A DNA stretch of 64,000 nt from a virus, in the IMG/VR virus record IMGVR_UViG_3300020191_000005, positions 1-64,000 of that record. One strand, written 5' to 3'. Shown here piece by piece: positions 1 through 6,992 of this stretch (positions are counted from its first letter, which is position 1; every line of letters begins with the position of its first letter). The translations under genes and the position numbers were made by a program. Below the pieces are notes generated by a model. The model saw only the letters and a list, made by a program, of their open reading frames with translations. It was not told where the DNA came from and did not search any database.

Positions 1-70
1 CTTTTTCGGAAACTCGTTTCTTTTCCAAGGCTTCTGCGTCTTTAAATATCTTGTCACGATAGTCCGCCAT
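1..70 (-). CDS. Partial baseplate-region protein (5' end only)
   Basis: An ATG at 70-68, preceded by GGAG on the minus strand, opens a frame that reads without a stop to the window edge (starts MADYRDKIFKDAEA, about 23 residues visible). It begins 1 nt after the gp53 stop and is co-directional, so it is probably the next baseplate gene of the same operon. Too little is visible to name it; the visible part is charged and probably helical. Confidence 0.6.
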   Translation of the reverse strand, partial: MADYRDKIFKDAEALEKKRVSEK

Positions 71-71
71 A

Positions 72-377
72 TTAAACTCCTAGTCTATCAGAAAGTGCAG
101 AAGCGTTAGGTAGATAAATTTTAGTTCCAACTTTTATGTCATAGACAGGATCTTTAATAGTATCCATATTACGTTGGGCAAACACCCACCATAACTTTGG
201 ACTTCCATATAAGTCATATGCTAGTAGATCTGGTCTATAATTATACTGAGGTTCAATTTCGTATAAGGCGTCATCTGATGATGCCGGTACAGTACGAACT
301 CTAAGTAAGTCCATATACTCACCGCTTTCGTTTTCCGGAGTAGCAAACCACGGACTAGATTGGGAATAGTCTGCCAT
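72..377 (-). CDS. gp53: Baseplate wedge protein gp53-like
   Basis: A 101-aa protein whose middle (YRPDLLAYDLYGSPKLWWVFAQRN, written here as YRPDLLAYDLYG + SPKLWWVFAQRN) matches the pattern of T4 gp53-type wedge proteins, in which a short tyrosine/tryptophan-rich domain precedes a LysM-like end (here VGTKIYLPN near residues 83-91). gp53 joins baseplate wedges in T4. It is shorter than T4 gp53 (about 196 aa), as is usual in marine T4-like phages. Its ATG overlaps the stop of the upstream gp48/54-like gene by one base (TAATG), implying translational coupling. Confidence 0.8.
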   Translation of the reverse strand: MADYSQSSPWFATPENESGEYMDLLRVRTVPASSDDALYEIEPQYNYRPDLLAYDLYGSPKLWWVFAQRNMDTIKDPVYDIKVGTKIYLPNASALSDRLGV

Positions 378-1249
378 TAAATAAATCCTCCACCACTTTT
401 AACATAGTCGCCATTGACATATTTTTGTAAACTAAACTGTTCAATCTCGCGCCTACTGTAAATTGGTTGTACTGTAACTGTTATTAAACTTTGTGTTGGT
501 GCCCAACTTACTCCGTCTCTAGTACTCTCTGGAGTTTTATCAGTTTCTTGATCTGACTTTGTTGTAATTGGTGTATTCAATCCTGTTGCAATATAATCAA
601 CGTCTTGTGGTAAATCAACTGTGAAGTTAGTAACAACACAAGGGACATTGTTAAAAATAAAATCTCCGTATCCGTTTAATTTAATAACTGGAGGTGGAGC
701 ACCTAGTGTATCTCCTTCGCCGCCATAAAACATTTTAGTCACTGAACGTAGATAGTGTAATGCCGCAACCCAATATTTTGCTTCAATTCCGTTTTGTACA
801 AAAAAGTCACCTGTGATAACCAACTGATCCACTTGTGAGTTTTGATACGCATAATACGGATAATTAGTATGTGTAGGAGTAATTGCACTATAGTTTGCCG
901 AGTGTGCTACAATAATTGTAGGCGTATACGGAAAAACTAAACCATTTGTTTTAGCAAGTGGTTGCAATAACGGAGATTTATTGAAAGACTCAAGATTAGG
1001 CATACTTAATTTAACACGCCAATCACGGTTGGTTGGTTTGGCAAACGAAACGTTGCCGTCCATATTTCCTAATGGGCCTTTGTCTTTTCCTGGTAAATTT
1101 TTACCACGAAGAGCTTTTGCAAAGCCGTCAACGTTGACAAATTCTGAAATAGCATTTGCCGCGTCGGCTACTCCCTTAGTGAAATCAGCGGTAGCATCTT
1201 GGACACCACTTTTGATGTTGTTTCCTATTTTCGCAAAATCTATTGACAT
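377..1249 (-). CDS. Baseplate tail-tube cap/initiator, gp48/gp54 family
   Basis: A 290-aa protein. After a low-complexity N-terminus (about 1-65), residues about 70-235 resemble the tail-tube-like fold of T4 gp48/gp54, which cap the baseplate hub and nucleate the tail tube: WRVKLSMPNLESFNKSPLL, then a PYTPTIIVAHSANYS stretch, a YYAYQNSQVDQLVITGDF strand region and PCVVTNFTVDLPQDVDY. T4-like phages usually carry both paralogues; I cannot tell which this is. Its size (290 aa) is closer to T4 gp54 (320) than gp48 (364). It heads the minus-strand baseplate operon. A late promoter lies 21-28 bp upstream of its start and abuts the divergent promoter of gp55. Confidence 0.75.
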   Translation of the reverse strand: MSIDFAKIGNNIKSGVQDATADFTKGVADAANAISEFVNVDGFAKALRGKNLPGKDKGPLGNMDGNVSFAKPTNRDWRVKLSMPNLESFNKSPLLQPLAKTNGLVFPYTPTIIVAHSANYSAITPTHTNYPYYAYQNSQVDQLVITGDFFVQNGIEAKYWVAALHYLRSVTKMFYGGEGDTLGAPPPVIKLNGYGDFIFNNVPCVVTNFTVDLPQDVDYIATGLNTPITTKSDQETDKTPESTRDGVSWAPTQSLITVTVQPIYSRREIEQFSLQKYVNGDYVKSGGGFI

Positions 1250-1269
1250 ATTGGCAATCTCCTACAAGT

Positions 1270-1277
1270 ATTTAGTT
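1270..1277 (-). promoter_or_regulatory. T4-like late promoter for baseplate operon
   Basis: CTAAATAC on the minus strand followed by TTGTAGGAG, 21 bp upstream of the gp48/54-like ATG. It matches the late -10 box seen repeatedly in this window and abuts, back to back, the -35 box of the divergent gp55 promoter. Confidence 0.7.
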
Positions 1278-1306
1278 GACTTTATTAAGTTAGTAGTTTA
1301 TAATAG
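1278..1306 (+). promoter_or_regulatory. Sigma-70-type promoter for gp55
   Basis: TTGACT at 1278-1283, a 17-bp spacer, and a perfect TATAAT at 1301-1306, 25 bp before the gp55 ATG. Nothing late-like lies downstream of it, so gp55 is probably read by unmodified host RNA polymerase early in infection. Confidence 0.8.
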
Positions 1307-1330
1307 AACTATAACCTGGAGAATTCATAC

Positions 1331-2191
1331 ATGAGAAAAGTAAATTATTTAAACAACAGAGATTTGTTATTAGAAATACACAAATCTAAAAGTACATTTA
1401 GCAGTTTTACAGATGACGCTTATGCACAATTTGACATCATTTTACCTGATGTTGCAAAAATTAATATTAGAACTATAGCAGAAGCTAAAAGAAACCAAGC
1501 AAAACGAATCAGTTATGACGAATATACTCGAAGAAAGCTGGCTGGTGAAAAGGTCAAACAAGCTGATACTGAAATAGACTACCGAAAAATAGCTAAAACA
1601 GACCTAATTTTCCGTGTTATGACATATGATCACATTCCAGAAGAAAAAGGTAGGAAGAAAAATCCTAAAACAGTAGCAGATACTAAGGTAAAATTAAACT
1701 TTCCCCCATTTGTACACTACAAGTTTAACGACAACGACGAATTAGAGCTTGTAGGTAAAAGTCATTGGGAAGGTGGAATGGAGAATGGACATTTTAGTTT
1801 ATCTGGCGGACAAGCAACTAGAAAACTTGCTATGATGTGGATGAAGCTATGTGAGCGTTATGCTACACGTGGTAATGTAAGAGGTTATACATATAATGAC
1901 GAAATGCGAGGACAGGCAATCCTACAATTAACACAGATTGGTTTACAGTTTGACGAGTCAAAATCAAATAATCCATTTGCTTATTATACTGCGGCGGTTA
2001 CAAACTCATTTGTTAGAATTATTAATATTGAAAAACGTAATCAAAATATAAGAGATGACATCCTTGAGATGAACGACATGACGCCATCTTTTACAAGACA
2101 GAATCAAGGACAATGGGAAGCCGAATTAGACGCACATAATAAAAAGTATGCATCGTCTTCGACAGTTACTACTATACCCGTTAAAAAATAG
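1331..2191 (+). CDS. gp55: Late-transcription sigma factor gp55
   Basis: A 286-aa protein. The C-terminal half carries the conserved T4-like gp55 block: LCERYATRGNVRGYTYNDEM, then QAILQLTQIGLQFDESKSNN, PFAYYTAAVTNSFVRIINIEK and RNQNIRDDILEMN (about residues 175-255). gp55 replaces sigma-70 region 2 and, with the sliding clamp and gp33, directs RNA polymerase to late promoters of the TATAAATA type; such boxes occur throughout this window. Expressed from its own sigma-70-like promoter, and followed by another sigma-70 promoter for gp47. The long basic N-terminal section (about 45-120) is extra relative to T4 gp55 (185 aa). Confidence 0.95.
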   Translation: MRKVNYLNNRDLLLEIHKSKSTFSSFTDDAYAQFDIILPDVAKINIRTIAEAKRNQAKRISYDEYTRRKLAGEKVKQADTEIDYRKIAKTDLIFRVMTYDHIPEEKGRKKNPKTVADTKVKLNFPPFVHYKFNDNDELELVGKSHWEGGMENGHFSLSGGQATRKLAMMWMKLCERYATRGNVRGYTYNDEMRGQAILQLTQIGLQFDESKSNNPFAYYTAAVTNSFVRIINIEKRNQNIRDDILEMNDMTPSFTRQNQGQWEAELDAHNKKYASSSTVTTIPVKK

Positions 2192-2192
2192 G

Positions 2193-2221
2193 TTGACAGT
2201 AAAAACTATATGTTGTACAAT
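2193..2221 (+). promoter_or_regulatory. Sigma-70-type promoter for gp47-gp46
   Basis: A perfect TTGACA at 2193-2198, 17-bp spacer, TACAAT at 2216-2221, starting just after the gp55 stop and ending 25 bp upstream of the TTG start of gp47. Confidence 0.85.
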
Positions 2222-2246
2222 AAAGTATGAATCGTGAGGTATAATT

Positions 2247-3263
2247 TTGTTTAAAAAAGCGGCTGTCTTTACAGACATACACTTTGGACTCAAGTCCAAT
2301 TCTAAAACACACAATGACGACTGCGAAGAATTTGTAGATTGGTACATTGAACAGGCTCAGGCTAACGGCTGTGAGACTGGCATCTTTATGGGTGACTGGC
2401 ATCATAATAGAAACAGTTTGAATATTACCACCCTTGATGCTACGCTTCGAGCATTGGAAAAACTTGGTAAGGCATTTGAAAAGTTTTATTTCTTTCCTGG
2501 TAACCACGATTTATATTATAAAGATAAAAGAGATTTAAATTCAGTTGCTTTTGGTAAGCATATTGAAGGCATTACAATGGTTAATGAAATAATGACCATT
2601 GGTGATAGTACACTTGTTCCTTGGTTAGTAGGCGACGAATGGAAAAAGATTAGTAAAATTAAAAGCAAGTATATATTTGGACACTTTGAACTGCCTAGTT
2701 TCTATATGAATGCTATGGTACAGATGCCAGACCACGGAGAACTTAGAGCAGAACATTTCCAACACCAAGAATATGTGTTTAGTGGACACTTTCACAAGCG
2801 ACAAGTAAAAGGGCCTGTACACTATATTGGAAATGCTTTACCACACAACTATGCAGATGCATGGGATGACGAGCGTGGTATGATGATTTTAGAACATGGC
2901 GGTGAACCACAGTATATTAACTGGTGGAACTGTCCTAAGTATCGCACAGTTAAACTTAGCCAACTACTAGATGAGAAAGATACACTTATTAAACCCAAGA
3001 TGTATTTGAGAGTTACACTAGACTTACCTATTAGTTACGAAGAAGCAAGTTTTATTAAAGAAACATTTATTAAAGAATACGAATGTAGAGAAATTACATT
3101 AATTCCTAGTACCAAAGATGACGAGATGAATAGTGAAATTGACATCGCACAGTTTGAAAGTGTTGATGAAATTGTAGCTAAAGAGATTGAAGCAATTGAC
3201 TCAGACAATTTTGATAGGAAAAAACTGTTAGACATATACAGGGATCTAGGTAGAGATGATTAA
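2247..3263 (+). CDS. gp47: Recombination nuclease subunit gp47 (Mre11/SbcD-like)
   Basis: A 338-aa calcineurin-like metallophosphoesterase. The metal-ligand motifs appear in order: DIHFG near residue 10, GDWHHN near 50, GNHDLYY near 83, GHFELPS near 145 and SGHFHKRQ near 175. Together with gp46 it forms the T4 counterpart of SbcCD/Mre11-Rad50, resecting DNA ends for recombination-dependent replication. The start codon is TTG (2247-2249), supported by a GTGAGGT ribosome-binding site about 7 nt upstream; no ATG fits. It overlaps gp46 by 8 nt. Confidence 0.95.
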   Translation: MFKKAAVFTDIHFGLKSNSKTHNDDCEEFVDWYIEQAQANGCETGIFMGDWHHNRNSLNITTLDATLRALEKLGKAFEKFYFFPGNHDLYYKDKRDLNSVAFGKHIEGITMVNEIMTIGDSTLVPWLVGDEWKKISKIKSKYIFGHFELPSFYMNAMVQMPDHGELRAEHFQHQEYVFSGHFHKRQVKGPVHYIGNALPHNYADAWDDERGMMILEHGGEPQYINWWNCPKYRTVKLSQLLDEKDTLIKPKMYLRVTLDLPISYEEASFIKETFIKEYECREITLIPSTKDDEMNSEIDIAQFESVDEIVAKEIEAIDSDNFDRKKLLDIYRDLGRDD

Positions 3264-5025
3264 AATTAAAGAATTAACAGTCAAAAATTTCATGAGTGTA
3301 GGTAATTCTACACAAGGAGTTGACTTTGATAGAGAACAACTAACGTTAGTGCTTGGTGAAAACTTAGATCAAGGAGGTGACGATTCTGGTTCCCGTAACG
3401 GTACAGGTAAAACTACGATAATCAACGCATTATCCTACGCCCTGTACGGCCAAGCACTAACTAACATACGCAAAGATAATTTAGTTAACAAAACTAATAA
3501 CAAAGCGATGTTAGTAACACTCACGTTTGAAAAAGATGGTAGAAATTATCATATTGAACGTGGACGTAAGCCTAATTTGTTAAAATTTAGCATTGATGGT
3601 ACTGATCAAGAGATTACAGACGAAAGTCAAGGTGATAGTCGCAAGACACAAGAAGATATTAACACACTACTTGGTATGAGTCATGAGATGTTCAAACATA
3701 TTCTTGCACTTAACACATATACTGAACCGTTTTTATCTTTAAAAAGCAACGATCAACGTGCAATCATTGAACAACTATTAGGTATTACTATATTAAGTGA
3801 GAAGGCTGATAAACTTAGAGAGCAATCTAAGATTGTTAAGGACCAACTCACAGAAGAAACTGCTAGACTCACGGCAGTAACAGCAAGTAACGAAAAAATT
3901 ACAGAAAATATTGATAGATTGCACACTAGACGTAAAGCATGGATCTCTCAAAACAAACAAGACTGTGATAAACTTGCCAAAGCAATTAAAGAATTAGAAA
4001 AGTTAGATATTGATGCTGAACTAGAAGCACATGACTTGTTAAGTTCTTGGTCAGAGAAAACAACTAAACACAATAACTTGATCAAAGAACGAGCTACTAT
4101 TGAACGTGCTTTAGAACAAGCTGACAAGAACATGAAAAAGTCTGGTAAAGAACTAGATGACTTAGAACATGCAAAGTGTTATGCTTGTGGACAAGACTTA
4201 CATGATGAAAAATTAGAAGAACTTAAAGATAAACTGCAAACCGATTATGGCGATGCACACACATACCTAATTGAGATTGCTGAAAAGTTTGAAAAGGTAG
4301 TTAAAAAGATTGAAGACCTTGGTGACGTTGAAAGTAAGCCTAACACATTTTACGAAAATGCCAAAGAAGCATATGAGCATCAACATAATGTTGAAAATTT
4401 GAAACTTACGTTGCAGGCAAAACAAGATGAAGTTGACCCTTACCAAGAACAAATTGATGATTTAAAAGAAACTGCTATTCAAGAACTTAACTGGGAAACA
4501 GTAAATGAATTGACTAGTACTAAAGAACATCAAGACTTTTTATATAAGTTACTAACAAACAAAGATAGTTTTATTCGTAAGAAGATTATTGAACAAAACT
4601 TAGCATACTTAAACAACAGACTTACATATTACTTAGACAAAATAGGGTTACCACATACTGTAGTGTTTAAAAATGACCTAACAGTTGAAATACAACAACT
4701 AGGACAGGACTTAGACTTTGATAACTTGAGTAGAGGTGAACGTAACAGACTTATACTTGGTATGAGTTGGTCATTCCGTGATGTGTGGGAAAGTTTATAT
4801 CAAAACATTAACTTACTATTCATTGATGAGCTTATTGATAGTGGTATGGATACCGCAGGTGTTGAAAGCTCTATTAGTATTCTTAAGAAAATGGCTAGAG
4901 AGCGTAGTAAAAACGTTTATCTAATCTCACACAAAGATGAACTAATTGGTAGAGTTACAAATGTACTTAGAGTTGTTAAGGAAAATGGCTTTACTAGTTA
5001 TGATAACGATATAGAAATACGATAA
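3256..5025 (+). CDS. gp46: Recombination nuclease ATPase subunit gp46 (Rad50/SbcC-like)
   Basis: A 589-aa SMC-family ATPase. Walker A is GSRNGTGKTT at about residues 45-54; a long coiled coil follows, interrupted by the zinc-hook CYAC motif (C308 and C311); then the LSRGERNRL signature near 491 and Walker B LLFIDELID near 521. It works as the ATP-driven clamp of the gp46/gp47 end-resection complex. Length matches T4 gp46 (560 aa). Its start lies inside the gp47 3' end and its stop shares a base with the next start (TAATG), giving a tightly coupled operon. Confidence 0.97.
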   Translation: MIKIKELTVKNFMSVGNSTQGVDFDREQLTLVLGENLDQGGDDSGSRNGTGKTTIINALSYALYGQALTNIRKDNLVNKTNNKAMLVTLTFEKDGRNYHIERGRKPNLLKFSIDGTDQEITDESQGDSRKTQEDINTLLGMSHEMFKHILALNTYTEPFLSLKSNDQRAIIEQLLGITILSEKADKLREQSKIVKDQLTEETARLTAVTASNEKITENIDRLHTRRKAWISQNKQDCDKLAKAIKELEKLDIDAELEAHDLLSSWSEKTTKHNNLIKERATIERALEQADKNMKKSGKELDDLEHAKCYACGQDLHDEKLEELKDKLQTDYGDAHTYLIEIAEKFEKVVKKIEDLGDVESKPNTFYENAKEAYEHQHNVENLKLTLQAKQDEVDPYQEQIDDLKETAIQELNWETVNELTSTKEHQDFLYKLLTNKDSFIRKKIIEQNLAYLNNRLTYYLDKIGLPHTVVFKNDLTVEIQQLGQDLDFDNLSRGERNRLILGMSWSFRDVWESLYQNINLLFIDELIDSGMDTAGVESSISILKKMARERSKNVYLISHKDELIGRVTNVLRVVKENGFTSYDNDIEIR

Positions 5026-5228
5026 TGACTGACGATACGCATGATTTACTTACTAAGGCTTATATGCAATACTATAAAGCCAATGAAGCGTTTGAAATTC
5101 GCAAAAGCGAACGTACTAAACGTGAAGCACGTAGGTGGTTAAGCGAAATTCGTCGTTTGTGCTCTACACGCAGAGTAGAAATCATGGACGACTTTACATC
5201 TAACAAGAAGAACCACAATCAAGAGTAA
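5025..5228 (+). CDS. Small basic helical protein downstream of gp46
   Basis: A 67-aa protein translationally coupled to gp46 (TAATG overlap). It is strongly charged, with an Arg-rich helix (KSERTKREARRWLSEIRRLC, residues about 27-46). I do not recognise a function. The coupling to gp46 and the nucleic-acid-like charge suggest a small accessory of the recombination module, which is inference. Confidence 0.75.
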   Translation: MTDDTHDLLTKAYMQYYKANEAFEIRKSERTKREARRWLSEIRRLCSTRRVEIMDDFTSNKKNHNQE

Positions 5229-5256
5229 TACCCCTAGACACAATGTAAGTAAGTTC

Positions 5257-5679
5257 ATGCAGTGGACTTACAAAAGTAAAAAAATAGACGAACTTCCAAC
5301 AGATTGCGAAGCATTTGTTTACTTAATCACTAATAAAACTAACAATCGTAAGTACATAGGCAAAAAATTAGCTAAGTTTAAGACAACTAAGCCACCGCTC
5401 AAAGGCAGAAAAAACAAAAGACGTGGAACTAAAGAATCAGATTGGAGAGACTATTGGGGCTCCAGTGATAACTTATTAAGAGACGTTGAAGAATTAGGCC
5501 AGAAAAATTTCACCAGAGAAATATTATATTATTGTAAAAGCAGAGGCTTAGCAAGTTACTTAGAGGCACGAGAGCAGTTTGAACGCAGAGTACTTGAAAC
5601 AGATGATTACTACAACGGAATCATTAATGTTAGAGTTGGCGGATCAAAGATTCTTAAAGAAGAATTACGCAAATTATAG
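5257..5679 (+). CDS. GIY-YIG family endonuclease-like protein
   Basis: A 140-aa protein with a GIY-YIG nuclease signature: VYLI at residues 21-24 for the GIY strand and KYIG at 32-35 for the YIG strand, then a basic insert, DYWGSS near 66-71, and EAREQFERR, where a catalytic Glu is expected. Free-standing GIY-YIG proteins of this size in T4-like phages include Seg-type homing nucleases; a housekeeping phage nuclease is equally possible. It is the last gene before a 540-nt non-coding region. No DNA-binding tail is visible, so mobility is not supported directly. Confidence 0.75.
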   Translation: MQWTYKSKKIDELPTDCEAFVYLITNKTNNRKYIGKKLAKFKTTKPPLKGRKNKRRGTKESDWRDYWGSSDNLLRDVEELGQKNFTREILYYCKSRGLASYLEAREQFERRVLETDDYYNGIINVRVGGSKILKEELRKL

Positions 5680-6110
5680 GCAAACATAGCAACATTGTTT
5701 GGTCGAGGTAGCTCGACTCACTTTGAACTTGTGAGAAATACACCGGTGGACTAGTGCGTTGCAAGGACAATACTAACTTAGGTATAAAAGATCGTGGCTC
5801 TGTGAAAAAGATACAACCACAAAGTAAGTAATTTCGACTATTAGGGATTAACTGCTTTCCGCGTATTATGCGAATGCTGAAGTAGGGGGTATGCGGTACG
5901 CCGCCTCCGTGTAATTATATTACAATCTTCTTTAATAGATTGTGGCGATGCTCACTCAGATAATGTAGGAGTAGTCATTTTTTTTAATTCGTCCGGCAAC
6001 GGGCGAATTGTGGCTCAACTATCTAGATAATGCTAAAGTGCTTCGCACTTATTATTAAGTATAATTATTCCTTATTAAGATTAAAAGATATAAGTGTTTG
6101 AGCGATAGCG
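5680..6110 (+). ncRNA. Non-coding region with many hairpins, candidate structured RNA
   Basis: No gene is visible between 5679 and 6220. The plus strand holds successive hairpins: GTCGAG-GTAG-CTCGAC near 5701-5716; GCGG-TACG-CCGC near 5893-5904; ACAATCT...AGATTGT (5922-5943); a 10-bp stem closed by a GCAA tetraloop (5986-6009); and AAGTGC-TTC-GCACTT (6036-6050). Two of them are followed by the same elements, ATTGTGGC then AGATAATG (5939/5958 and 6007/6025), so part of the region looks like a duplicated hairpin module. No promoter was found; it could be a long 3' UTR of the GIY-YIG transcript. Strand and boundaries are uncertain. Confidence 0.4.
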
Positions 6111-6137
6111 AAAAACAACAAGTACGCAGTACTTGTT
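6111..6137 (-). terminator. Candidate intrinsic terminator for the minus-strand small gene
   Basis: A perfect 9-bp stem AACAAGTAC/GTACTTGTT with a 3-nt loop (6117-6137), which on the minus strand is followed by GTTTTTC. It lies about 85 nt past the stop of the 6220-6402 gene. Confidence 0.45.
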
Positions 6138-6219
6138 CCTAATTATGTTTATAGAGTATCCATAATAACACAATAGTCAAAATCACAAAGTAAAATATAG
6201 GCGAACACATGTGGATTAT

Positions 6220-6402
6220 TTAGTGTAGATCAGGATCTCTTCCAAAACCAGACTTTACAAGACTAACATTGATAGTATCGATTTCGAATGTATTATGAGG
6301 AGATTGAAGTTTAAACATCTCAACGGCTTGTGTTGCTTCATCCATACTATTAAGTGTTGCAACTACTTCGCCGTTAGACGATATAACATAACGTATAACC
6401 AT
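6220..6402 (-). CDS. Small protein of unknown function
   Basis: A 60-aa protein, MVIRYVISSNGEVVATLNSM at the N-terminus, with a beta-rich start, a helical centre (DEATQAVEMFK) and an acidic end. Not recognised. It stands alone between two convergent/divergent plus-strand units. ATTAAATA on the minus strand (6409-6416) lies only 7 nt upstream of the ATG, and no Shine-Dalgarno sequence is visible, so if real it may be expressed from a leaderless late transcript. Confidence 0.6.
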   Translation of the reverse strand: MVIRYVISSNGEVVATLNSMDEATQAVEMFKLQSPHNTFEIDTINVSLVKSGFGRDPDLH

Positions 6403-6437
6403 ATTGTTTATTTAATGAGGATTTAGAACTAATTAAG

Positions 6438-6445
6438 TATAAATA
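6438..6445 (+). promoter_or_regulatory. Canonical T4 late promoter box
   Basis: TATAAATA, identical to the T4 late consensus, 21 bp upstream of the ATG at 6467 and followed by AAAGGAG. It drives the two internal-protein-like genes. Confidence 0.8.
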
Positions 6446-6466
6446 TATTATACAAAGGAGTTTGCT

Positions 6467-6982
6467 ATGAAAATCAATCAAATAGTTACAGAAACAACAG
6501 TCTCTGAGGCTCCTGGCGGAAGTGCCCTAGGTAACCTAGCAAGAAAAGCTGGCGCAAAAGTAGCGGGCGCCGTTGGCGCTAAAGGCACAGCGGCTGGCAT
6601 GTCAGGTAAAGTAGATCAAAACGCCAGAGCAAAAGAGATATTCACACAATATAGAGGCTATATGGGTCAAACTGGTGGTAATGCTAAACAACCAACAGCA
6701 GATCAAGTTATGGACTTTTTACAAAAACAAAAACTTCCAACAAAGCGTATGCAAGGTGTACAAGGACAAATGACTCCTAAACAAGTAGACGATTTGTTAC
6801 AAGGAATTGCACAAGATTCTTTCAAAGGTGCGGCAGGACAAGCGGCAACTGCAAGTAGTCCAGCTAGTTTAGGTGATAAATTTGGATCAGCAAGTGCCCA
6901 AGGAGGAATTCCTGCAGATTTACAAAAAGAAATTGATGCACTTAGTCCTCAGGACAAAGCAGAATTAGCAAAACTACTCTAA
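6467..6982 (+). CDS. Candidate capsid internal protein with targeting-like N-terminus
   Basis: A 171-aa Ala/Gly/Gln-rich protein. Its first nine residues, MKINQIVTE, resemble the T4 capsid-targeting peptide (MKTYQEFIAE), which packs internal proteins into the prohead and is cut by gp21 after a Glu in an (I/L)xE context. After this comes a basic, Ala/Gly-rich stretch (GNLARKAGAKVAGAVGAKG) and an acidic helical end. This suggests a virion protein packed in the head and possibly ejected with the DNA; the function is inferred. It has a canonical late promoter and AAAGGAG site and is followed 10 nt later by a related larger gene. Confidence 0.75.
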   Translation: MKINQIVTETTVSEAPGGSALGNLARKAGAKVAGAVGAKGTAAGMSGKVDQNARAKEIFTQYRGYMGQTGGNAKQPTADQVMDFLQKQKLPTKRMQGVQGQMTPKQVDDLLQGIAQDSFKGAAGQAATASSPASLGDKFGSASAQGGIPADLQKEIDALSPQDKAELAKLL

Positions 6983-6992
6983 GGACTGACTG

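Noticed and set aside
5870-5905. GAAGTAGGGGG, resembling part of the glutamine riboswitch core
   Set aside because: The flanking P1 strands (CGUU near the 5' side and AACG near the 3' side) are absent, so the similarity is too short.
5986-6009. Hairpin with GCAA loop next to a run of eight T
   Set aside because: The T run lies 5' of the stem on the plus strand and becomes A's on the minus strand, so it is not an intrinsic terminator in either direction.
5680-6219. Group I intron or tRNA in the gap next to the GIY-YIG gene
   Set aside because: No P/Q/R/S core strings, no tRNA T-loop (GGTTCRA) or acceptor pairing was seen on either strand.
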